Shown here piece after piece: positions 15,401-23,989 of a stretch of DNA of 64,000 nucleotides. The stretch's first letter is position 1; every line of letters begins with the position of its first letter. The notes below the pieces were generated by a model. The model made no database searches and was not told where the DNA came from. It saw nothing but the letters and a program-made list of their open reading frames with translations. The stretch is from Ignelater luminosus (Eukaryota; Arthropoda; Insecta; Coleoptera; Elateridae): assembly GCA_011009095.1 (NCBI GenBank), contig VTPC01090562.1, positions 124,001-188,000 of the forward strand. The letters are read 5' to 3'. Made by a program: the position numbers and the translations under genes.

Positions 15401-16892
15401 AATGAAGTTTATTATTTTGAACAAATAACAAACATGAACAGCAATTTGTGTCTGCAATTTGAAATTTAATCTTTTTCATTTAGAGGTTATGTTAGTGTCA
15501 AAAAGGATTGGATTGAAATAGGACATATTAACTTCACACATTTGTTATGAAAAGACTAAAATTAATATTATATTTACAGAAATGTTGGCCATTTGAAGAT
15601 GACGCTGTAACAGTTGTGCTAACAAAACTCAAGTCAGATGCTCAATATACTGTACTTGTAAGAGCTGCAACTGAAGCAGGTTTAAGCAACCCAACTGTCC
15701 CTCTTAACTTTGCAATAAAAGATGAACTTCCACACAATAATGATAGTCAAGATGATCAATATTACAAACAGAAATTAGGTAAGTTATTTTACTATGTAAA
15801 GGTGATGCAGTAAAAATTTAAAATTAAGTAATACTTACAGGTATTGCTTTGGGTATATCAATATCTATAGTATGCGTTCTCTGCTGTGTAAGTTGTATAA
15901 TATTCAGAAGACGTTGTGTGAAAAGGGAAGCCTTGGCACGTGCTAGACTCAGAGCATCTAACAATTACTATCCGTCCAGTACTGGTGTGCCATATGCTGG
16001 TACATCATTGCAGTTAAGACACCAAGAATCATGTACAGCTGAAGCTCATGAAATGCAGCATTTGGTTAGTGAAGAAGGCGCTACTCATATTCCTCCATTA
16101 ACTCCTACACATTTAGATACAAAGGTTTGATTGATTCTAATATCTTTGTGAAAGATTATTAACGTAATAAATATGATTTAGGGCGGTGCTGGTTTTCCAA
16201 ATGGACAGTTGAATGGAACTCTCAAACATGCGCACATTAATGGCCACGTTGCTAATGGTCATGTTCACATTACTGAAAATCCGCGGGTGAGTGCATAAAT
16301 ATGCTTTTTAATAATTTCATCTACTTAATAATTCTTTCTATAGTATGATTATCATGATTGCAATGGTCACATGATGAATCCACGGAAACCACCTAAGCAA
16401 GAAAGTCTTCTGCCTTCATTGAGGAATTGTGCTCGACGTAAACCCCGAGGTAGCTGTGCAGATGATTTCAGAAACAGTCAGCACATGTTGCCAACAGGTG
16501 AACTTCAAGGTATTGCTCCATATGATATTTCACAAACAAATTCTTTACGGTTACCTGAAATATCTGCTTCTTCAAAATTGGCAAAGCAGAATGAAATTTC
16601 ACTTGCTAATAATGTTAGGCCAAATGAAACTCCCAGTGAAGTATATGAAAACGGCAAGATAAGGCACCATGACACAGCAGAGATTAGCAAGATTCCTGAT
16701 TACAATTCAAATTGTAATTCTGAATTAAATGAAATGTATAAACTTCAGAGTGGTTCCTTAGCAAATGATGTACTTGATATGAGTAAGGATAATGATTTGA
16801 ATGTAACGCAAATGACATGTTTGGATGATTCGTTTTCTGTGTTGCCTGCATCTCACAGGAAAATTTCTCCAGCATTAGGACCTAATGGTTGA
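448..16892 (+). CDS. Protogenin/DCC-family immunoglobulin-FN3 receptor, 5' end missing
   Basis: Single-pass cell-surface receptor of the DCC/neogenin/protogenin (IGDCC) family, which acts in axon guidance or tissue adhesion. I place 16 exons, all phase-consistent: 448-768, 828-972, 1034-1102, 1157-1362, 7840-7952, 11750-11969, 12032-12232, 12294-12446, 12503-12691, 12760-13081, 13135-13265, 13336-13523, 15580-15778, 15841-16124, 16182-16286 and 16344-16892. They encode about 1130 residues. Four Ig domains come first, each with the Cys...Trp...YxC pattern (for example LKCEA to YQCLA, and LYCAV to YSCSA). Four FN3 domains follow, beginning near SPPQNV, ERNLKV, PIPQQV and PSPVQD. A membrane span (ALGISISIVCVLCCVSCIIF) with the stop-transfer RRR lies in exon 15841-16124. 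The tail is about 285 residues, polar, with no recognised domain. Four FN3 domains differ from the six of Frazzled/DCC, so protogenin/IGDCC-like is the better label. The donor at 13524 (gttttt) is weak, so that junction is least certain. Confidence 0.85.
2609..2786. mobile_element. MITE family A, copy 1
   Basis: About 178 bp with imperfect terminal inverted repeats of about 40 bp. The left end runs from ACAAGTGATCAT through CAGTTCCCAGGAGGCTATGA, and the right end mirrors it as GCCTACTGGGAACTGATATTTTAATGACCACTTGT. A TA lies on each side, as expected for a Tc1/mariner-type target duplication. It is non-coding. The internal sequence is shared with copies at 4577-4795 and about 55105-55320. Confidence 0.75.
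4577..4795. mobile_element. MITE family A, copy 2
   Basis: About 219 bp, starting ACATGTGATCATTAAAAT and ending ATTTTAATGATTGCATGT, with a flanking TA on each side. It shares the internal block GTTCCCAGGAGGCTATGAAA and the phrases ATTATCTGTCAAATTGACA and ATCAGTTTATAGGTTAT with copy 1. It carries about 40 extra bases (around 4712-4752) that are also present in copy 3, so copy 1 looks internally deleted. Confidence 0.75.
7953..11749 (+). other. 3.8-kb intron of the receptor gene
   Basis: The intron lies between Ig3 and Ig4. It is AT-rich and non-coding, with GTAAGT donor and TTACAG acceptor. It holds a terminal-inverted-repeat element at about 9194-10043. Nothing else stands out. Confidence 0.7.
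9194..10043. mobile_element. Non-autonomous terminal-inverted-repeat element
   Basis: About 850 bp bounded by inverted repeats of about 70 bp. The left end reads ATTAATTGTCTATAATT and continues to GTACTAAAGACCTATCA near 9270. The right end is its reverse complement, beginning TGATAGGTCTTTAGTAC near 9980 and ending ATTATTGACAATTAAT. Two shorter inner segments at 9600-9960 have a degenerate inverted copy at about 22650-22990, so this belongs to a multi-copy family. No transposase remains. I could not settle the target duplication, so the superfamily is unassigned. Confidence 0.6.
13524..15579 (+). other. 2-kb intron of the receptor gene
   Basis: The intron splits the fourth FN3 domain. Most of its second half is a foldback element (about 14590-15240). 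The donor is the non-consensus GTTTTT. Open frames here on either strand, including a 116-codon one on the minus strand, fall in the repeat and are not genes. Confidence 0.6.
14590..15240. mobile_element. Foldback element with long inverted arms
   Basis: Two arms of roughly 280 and 240 bp are inverted copies of each other around a short centre (about 14885-15000). Matching blocks include TTCAGGAGCGTGTTCTGGAT (near 14624) against its complement near 15190. A second pair is TGTCCAATTTACTAC (near 14793) against its complement near 15085. This fits a palindromic MITE or foldback transposon. No coding capacity is seen. The outer limits are approximate because the repeats decay at the ends. Confidence 0.7.
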
Positions 16893-18487
16893 TGTTTGTC
16901 TGTGTTTTACATCGAATGATATAGTCGATAGAATTATAGCAGTCCGTATTTTCGCCATTAATTCACCAAAACTACAGACCTGAAAATCTGGAAAGTTTAA
17001 TAACAGAACGCAACTGATGCTTGACAATTTTTACACCTTCAGTACAAGTTACAAATAAATATTAATACGTAAATCAGAGGAAGTAATTCAGGCTGCACCA
17101 TTTTTGTTTTTCTAATTTCTCCCTGACAGTATTCAATCTATATACACAATTCTATTACTGGTATTAACGCATTCCATTTATTTTGAACATAGAAAAATAT
17201 TTTTTTGTTTAGTTATTTTTTATTACTATTATACAGGGTATTTTTTATTTAATTGTTTAGTGTTACTTACACTTGATTATATATGACGGATGGTTATTAA
17301 TAGTTAATGCTGGTTTGGCATCATTAAATATTCATTCATGAGTAAAAAATGTGCCTTTGCGATTTTCCATACCACGTTATTATTAATATATTAAGCTTAA
17401 GTATCTTATGAAAAAAATTTATAAATAAGCTCAGCTCGCAAAACGAATCGTCTTGATAATAAACAAACACAAAAGCAATACTGATAATTAAATTTTAAAT
17501 ACCCTATTATAGTTTTATAAAAGAATAGATTTTATAAGTCATTTAAGAGTGGAAATATGTAACTGGAATACAAAATGCTTTATATGATATAATAATGTAT
17601 TAAGAGAGCATATTGCAGTCATATGTGTTACAACCCCTATAAGCAGTTCCATTTTGTTTTTAGAACAAAAGCAGTACTTACGTTATTTATTTTTTTGGCT
17701 ATGAACCAGCAGGTACAAATTTCATTTTATATTGGTCACATCATCTTTGTTTGTATCTATGTCTTACTTTTTCTTTTTATTAATTTAATAATGATAGAAA
17801 GATAACTCATTTTGTGTTAAACCAGTTTTCATAACAGATTTGCTCAAAATAAAAACAATATGTTTTCAAACTTTACTGCCCATATATATAATTATATAAA
17901 TATTATATAAAAAAACACTAACAATTTTATTGCCTCATAAGCTGGACACACATCTTCGAGTTTTATATTATGCAATTTTACATTTTCATTCATTTATTAT
18001 ATAAATATTATAACTAATAATGGTGATATTATTACATTGATATAAAATTTGAACTTGTTTCCAGAACATTTACGATCACTTTTTCACTATAGTATAATTA
18101 TTACTGTTGTTAAAAAAAGAGGTACTTTGGAATTTAATCTGTTTATTGGAGAAATGATGATTTGAAATTTTTCATTTAAGGAAATGAAATTAGACTCGAG
18201 ATGTAAACAGAACAATGTGATTAATTTAAATAAGTTGAATCGATATAAAGAAATCTTATTTTTGAGGTTATTTGCAAATTGCTCATAATGGCTATCTGTC
18301 TTGTAAAAGATAGATGAATTTAGTAGGCCACATTATGAATCTTTTATTAAATTTAAAAATACTTTAATATACCCCTTATCCTATTCATTCACTCAAGCTT
18401 GATGGTAAAATTAAGAAACTTAATTTTGGTTGGCATATAATCAACATGCTGATAGGTCAGATCGCATGCTTGTTTTCAAGATTTCTA
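16893..18487 (+). other. Receptor 3' UTR and downstream AT-rich DNA
   Basis: This follows the receptor stop codon (TGA, 16890-16892). The first canonical AATAAA is at 17054-17059, and more follow at intervals, so the true transcript end cannot be chosen by eye. There is no coding signal on either strand. Confidence 0.5.
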
Positions 18488-18791
18488 GGGCGTGTTCAAA
18501 AACTTACCTCCTTAATAAAATTCACCTGAGAATAATCTTCCTTACTGTCAGTCATTCCTAAAATACTTTCATATACATCCAGGGTATATGCTACTGCTAC
18601 CCATCCAAAACGATGATTAAATTTTCCCTGACACATGCAATAAGGCAATCCCATCTTTTTATTTATTTTTCATGTTAAATTGTGTATAGAGAGGTTAGGT
18701 TGCTTTCTTGGCATTGACACTCCCATGTTACCTTTGTGGTACCCATCTACTACCTACATCCTACCTTTACACTAATTTCTTGAACATGCCC
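18488..18791. mobile_element. PIF/Harbinger-like MITE
   Basis: The element is 304 bp, with termini GGGCGTGTTCAAAAA and the mirrored TTCTTGAACATGCCC. A CTA trinucleotide lies directly outside each end (18485-18487 and 18792-18794). A 3-bp target duplication and GGGC-type termini are typical of PIF/Harbinger (Tourist-like) elements. It has no open frame. Confidence 0.65.
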
Positions 18792-18794
18792 CTA

Positions 18795-20439
18795 GCGTAA
18801 AATGTCAGATAATGACACTTTGTATGTGAGAACCTAACCTTAGACACAGAGAATTGAATTGTACCAAAAATCTCTTGTAAACTCAGCTTCTATCAATTTG
18901 TCGTTATTACTCTCAACCTTGTGTGAATGCACTATAAGTTTATACTATCACAGTATTTTGTGTTTCTCTTCTTATTAAGATGAGGTGAAGCTATATTATT
19001 TTATAGAAATTTTAATCAGATGAAAAATGGCATAATATATTTCAAATGGAATTTGTGATACATTTATTAAAAATAGAGAAAAATAGCTTTATCCAACTTT
19101 TTAGTGTAAAACAAGCATTACTAATGTTTGCCATAAAGTTTGTTTTGTTTCTTGTTATTAAATTAGTTAACTCCCTTTTATTGTAATTGGTTCAGATACT
19201 TTACAAAAATAAAAACAAGAAATAAGATAATAGTGATGTTTTAGTGAAGTTATGAACATTGCTTAAATTCCATCTCAAATTAATGCAGCACAAACCTTAC
19301 TTTTGTGTGCAAAGAATCACTAAAAACTACACACTATTAAATAAATGGTTTTCATGATACATATGTTAATGTATCAGAAATAATGTGATGGATGGCCATT
19401 TTTCTCCTATTCTTACTTGATATTTCAAAGCATTTGGTAAAATGGTATGGCTTCACATAAGATCATCTAATTTTAAAGCACAATATAAGATAGATTGGTA
19501 TATCACATACTTGCACATTATGTTTAAGTGTGTTGTTACCAAACTGCATTACGTCTTGTAGATAAAGGAACGAGGAACTCTTTTTCTAACAGTATAAAGA
19601 ACCCATAGAAATATTGCAGTGTTTCGGTATAAATAGTAAAATTCATTTCATAATTTCACTTTTAATTCCTTTGCTTTTGCGATAAACCTTTTAAATAGTC
19701 TTAGAAATATATTTTATTTGCTTAAGAGTACGATATTTTGTTTAAATTCTTTCCAGAAATTCCATTAATTTATTTACACTTTCTCATTACTTATAGCGTT
19801 TTAATCCAAAGTAATAGTCATGTTAGTGCTCTTTCATTTGCACATTTGCGGTCACCATTTGGAGCCATCTGCATAGACCAATATGTTACACCTGTATATC
19901 TTACACTGTGTTCTAAAGATACTTTTTATAGACATACAGTGTTTTAAATAAACTTTCATTATTCACAAATCTAAAAGTATGATATGCCGCCTGGTGGTAA
20001 TTTGTAGAATTACTCAAAAGTATACTTATTTTTGTTGTTTAAATGTTTTTATTGTTTATGTATCTAACAGTTTTCAACTTATAATTTTTATCTTGACTGT
20101 TAAATATCTTTTAAAAGGCTTTTACTTTTATTGATGAGAAACACAAGTCTTGTGAAATTCTATTTCTCAAAAAAACAAAACAAATTGGTGTGTTTGTGGA
20201 AGACTGTCCCTTAAATAAAGAGAAAAACTTCTATCATTTTATTAATTTCCTGAAAACAGGATTGGAAAAAGTATTTAAAAAAAAAAGCTTGGAATTTCCA
20301 ACGATATCAATACCATAATTTAAAAAGAAAGCAGCACAAAACAAATGTTAAACAACAAAAAAGCATTTCTATTCAATTGCAAAAACCCAATATGCCATTA
20401 TTAATAAAAAAGTTTACGACCTGGTGCACAATAGTAATA
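18795..20439. other. AT-rich intergenic DNA
   Basis: No gene, RNA or clear repeat was recognised. Short open frames such as 19738-19947 have no family resemblance and no splice context. Confidence 0.5.
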
Positions 20440-20878
20440 CAGTGATACCCCGACTTACACTACCCCGACTTACACGAATTCGCAGTTACATGGTTTTTAA
20501 ATCTTCTCGTCGATTCGTCTTTTGTTGACAGAAGGCCTCAGTTCAATTGAAAAAGGGTTACAAATTTTGGAAAACATAGACTCCAACGAGGAAATTTTGC
20601 GTGAGAAGAAAAAAATCTTTGATCCATCATACAACTTGGTTAGATTTTATGAAGCCTTTCATGTCAAAATAACTTCGGTTTATGTTTTTGCAATTCATAA
20701 TAATATAATTTGTTGTATTATCTAAGATTTTATTACACATTTTTCTTCTAAATTCATGTTTTCTTTAGTCTCTGGTCCCAATTAAACATAATTTGTATGT
20801 ATTTATATGCAAAATTGTACCCCGACTTACGCGGTTATCGCTCGGTCCCACCTATCGCGTAAGTGCGGGGTATTACTG
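20440..20878 (+). mobile_element. Tigger/pogo-type deletion derivative
   Basis: The element is 439 bp, flanked by TA at 20438-20439 and 20879-20880. Termini are CAGTGATACCCCGACTTAC and the mirrored GTAAGTGCGGGGTATTACTG, the type seen in pogo/Tigger elements. Inside, around 20526-20610, a frame reads LTEGLSSIEKGLQILENI and then REKKK. This resembles the C-terminal end of Tigger transposases. The DNA-binding and catalytic regions are absent, so it is an internally deleted, non-autonomous copy. The left terminus also contains a tandem duplication of the ACCCCGACTTACAC motif. Confidence 0.7.
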
Positions 20879-21409
20879 TACTGAATAAATGTATTTGCAG
20901 TTCTCTCCCAATTCTGTTTTACAACTACACATAAATTCCACAATTTTTAATTCCATTTTCTAAGTACAAACCTTTTTATTAAAACAAGTAAAGGATTTGT
21001 GGACCACTGTAATTAAATAAAAAAAATTATTAGCATCTCAGTGTACATTTTTATAAATTGTTTTATAACGCACGAACTAAAATGTTAATAATCTTTTCTT
21101 TTTTATTTAAAAAACTATTTCACGAGGAAGATTTGTTATTACACTTTTTTGCAACCAAATCTCGTAATTATTAACATTATCTTTGTTTTTCTCTATAATC
21201 CTGCACTTTATTAACAAATCTATATCTAAAATCTCTTACCTTCCACAATAGTTCAGTTGCTGTTGCTGCAATTTAAATAATTCTAAATTTTGCTACTCTA
21301 GAAATTTATTTAGGTATACTTAGTTGGTTTTTTCTTCTATAATATCTGCAAAGTACTCAAAAGCTGGCAAAACATGCAGTTGCTTGTTGGTTATTCTCTT
21401 TTTTATTAT

Positions 21410-21690
21410 TAACAACTAGCTGTTGCCCATGACTTTGTTCGTGTGGAATTAGGAAAAATAAAATATGCTTTTACATATATTCTACCCCCTTAGGAATTGA
21501 ATCTCCAAGAATCTCTTTGATTTTTTCCATTTAGAAAATTCCTTTCTTAATGGTTGCCAATGGCACTTGAGAAACCTTTATGCAAAAGTTCAAGTTTCTA
21601 GACCCAGCAGTTTGAGCTGTACTTTCATAGATCAGTCAGTTATATTTGAGATATTTGAGTTTTGTAATCAACTTCTTTATTTCCACCGGT
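21410..21690 (+). repeat. Interspersed repeat with a widespread arthropod motif
   Basis: Two phrases here recur in many arthropod genomes. One is CTAGCTGTTGCCCATGACTT followed by TGTTCGTGTGGAATTAG (21417-21453). The other is CAAGTTTCTAGACCCAGCAG, followed by GATCAGTCAGT near 21628. They belong to an old interspersed repeat, probably the end of a retroelement or a SINE. I cannot assign the class from sequence alone. The 95-codon frame overlapping it (21567-21854) is not a gene. Confidence 0.45.
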
Positions 21691-22337
21691 ACTATACCTG
21701 CCAGCCCAAAAAGATAAGAGTAATCACGTGTAATTCTCGTGATATCCCCAAAAATGGGAAAATTTCCTTAGGTTGGCAATTTGTCTATAGGAGAAGTGGT
21801 GTGAACATAGCACTTAGGTTTGCTTGCCTGATCAACAGAAACACTGCTTTCTAAATCACATGCTGATAATGAATCTTTATAACTCTTATCAGTTTGTCAT
21901 GGCAATTATAGTGTGTGATGGTATTCTTGTTATTACAGTCTTTCCACTTACAATTAATTTCTTGCATTGAGTAAGCATCTACTTTGCTAGGGGATTTGTC
22001 AAATAAATATTCTGTAAGGCTCAAGGAGTCCATTAGTAAAATAAATCTATCCTTACCGCAATGTTCTTTGGTGTTTAACACATGTAGATGGCAGTCATCT
22101 CACCAGTAAAAATACTATTGATATGTGGCATATTATGAAGGTATATTATAGGTAAAAGTATATTATATTGGTATAGAGAGGAAAACAATCAATATGTTTG
22201 TCACAGATTTCATTGTACATTTGAGGGTACACGGTGGAATATTATCAAAGCAGGCTATTTACTACAAATATGTATGATGTTTGTCACAATACTACATAGT
22301 TTAACAACCATACATACAGAAACATTTGCTTGAAGAG

Positions 22338-22423
22338 GAATTCACTAGTTTAATTGGCAGAGCATTTGGCCTGGATAACCAAGAATGTGTGGGTTTAATT
22401 CCCTTGCAAGTTCTGATTTTTTT
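22338..22423 (+). repeat. tRNA-like sequence, probably a SINE head or tRNA pseudogene
   Basis: The order of parts is that of a tRNA: an A-box-like TAGTTTAATTGG (22346-22357), a possible anticodon arm around TTGGCCTGGATAACCAA, a B-box-like GGGTTTAATTCCC (22391-22403), and a T-run terminator at 22417-22423. If folded, the loop would place GGA at 22373-22375. The acceptor stem pairs poorly and the T loop lacks the normal TTCGAAT. A decayed tRNA or the head of a tRNA-derived SINE is therefore more likely than a working tRNA gene. Confidence 0.45.
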
Positions 22424-22649
22424 GTATGTATAATGGGCAATTTATTTTAATTATTTCCAGAGGGATTTGCCAAGATTTAATTATTTTCAATATTTAAATT
22501 TCTATTTTTTAAAAATCACATGACAGTTATAAACCAAGCGATTTCAAAGGTCTAATTCACAATTGCTTTAAAGGTCTTATTTTAAAGCTGGCTTTAGTTT
22601 GATTTTATTGGTGTTACATTTAACAGAAAAGAGTGAAGAATAACCATGA

Positions 22650-22990
22650 AGACACCACTGAAACTATTTTTCTTCAACCATATTTTGTCTTTAAAGTTAG
22701 CGTTTTTGTTACAGTAAAAAAATGGCTTTGTTGCTAAGCAATACTTTTAATCCTAGGCTTAAAAGCTACATTTTAATACTGATTTTAACATTTAATACTT
22801 TGATCTTATTAGATTTAAATTTTATTTAAGAATTACCTACTAAGTTTTACAGATTTTCTTAGTTTGAGAAAAAATAGTATGTATCATTTGTATTAAAAGT
22901 GCTTTGTTCCACTTGCGATCTTTGCATTTGCTCATCAAAGTGACACTTTTAATCCTAATGATATATTCTACTATGTAAGGTAGTCAAAAC
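22650..22990. repeat. Degenerate inverted copy of the 9600-9960 repeat
   Basis: In the opposite orientation this matches the inside of the element at 9194-10043. Shared phrases are AAAATAGTATGTATCATT with TTAAAAGTGC, ATCCTAGGCTTAAAAGCTAC, and CTTCAACCAT with TTTTGTC. Similarity is patchy, so the copy is old. No terminal repeats were located. Confidence 0.5.
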
Positions 22991-23771
22991 ATAAAGTATT
23001 TGATAGAGAAATAACTTTAATGCAATAAGAATTGCAGCAATTGAATAACAAAACATAGGAGGGGTCACATTCAATTTAAAGATATTTATGAATTTTGAAA
23101 GATTTTCCAAGCTGCCTACCATTTACATTATAATAGATGGGATTTCAATAACCTACTTTACTTTTTTCAAGTGCAATTTGATTAAATGAGGAAGATTTTC
23201 GAGGTTGATAAGTTTCAGGAAACGGAGAATAATTTTTGTAAAAAAAATTGTCAATATTCATTTGGAGAAGATATAATAGGAAAAATGTTGTTGATTTACA
23301 TTGTCCATGATGAGCTATTGTAAAAGATAAAATGGCAACATCACACTGGTATATTATTTTAATATAAGTGCCATTTTGAGAAGAAACAAAGTTATAAAGG
23401 TTTCATGGGCTAGCAGGACATTGCAATATTATACATAAAATCAATTTTCGGCAGGTATTATCTTCCAGGTACTGCTTTAGCAAAATTCAAACATGCATAA
23501 TACTACTGGTATAATGAGGAACAATTTGACATTCTACATTGCAATAAAAAAAAGCTTATTGCTACCAAAAAAGAAATTTTGTTGTACAAGGGTGGTTGCT
23601 AAAGACCTAGACCTGTAGTCTGGGCACTTCTTGTTGTCAAAACTAAGTTCAAATTCAAGTACAGGTGACACATTTTTATGAAAACTAAGAAAAAATTAAG
23701 GTTTTTGAATGATATGATTATAAAAATAACCATTTTGTTTTGTTTTCAGCAATAACAATTGTTAAAAGCGG

Positions 23772-23856
23772 GCAAGCATTGACTTTCATTATCCTCCACT
23801 GATGAGTCCAAGCAAGGATGAAATGATCGTCTGGAGGTATGATAGTCAATGCTTGC
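23772..23856 (+). ncRNA. Type I hammerhead ribozyme
   Basis: All core parts of a hammerhead self-cleaving RNA are present in the right order. CTGATGA is at 23799-23805. Stem II is GTCC paired with GGAT around the loop AAGCAA. GAAA is at 23820-23823. A minimal stem III (A-U and U-G around GATC) leads to the cleavage triplet GTC at 23829-23831. Stem I is long. CCTCCA pairs with TGGAGG beside the core, then comes an asymmetric internal loop, then TCAT with ATGA, a one-base mismatch, and 13 pairs of GCAAGCATTGACT with AGTCAATGCTTGC. A stem-I internal loop that can contact loop II, together with a very short stem III, is known from hammerheads in Penelope-like retroelements and insect satellites. 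Cleavage would follow base 23831. The core is intact, so activity is plausible; this is inference. Confidence 0.82.
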
Positions 23857-23989
23857 ACGAATTTTTCAAACTTTGTTGGGGAGACAATATTAATTTTTGT
23901 CTTTATTTATTGTAATTGTTAAAACGTTAGATTTATTTATATGTGTTACTGTAAAAGTCTGAAAATAAATTTACCAGTATATTCTAGCA

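Noticed and set aside
15107-15457. 116-codon open frame on the minus strand
   Set aside because: It overlaps the right arm of the foldback element and has no family resemblance.
21567-21854. 95-codon open frame
   Set aside because: It covers a common arthropod interspersed repeat rather than a host gene.
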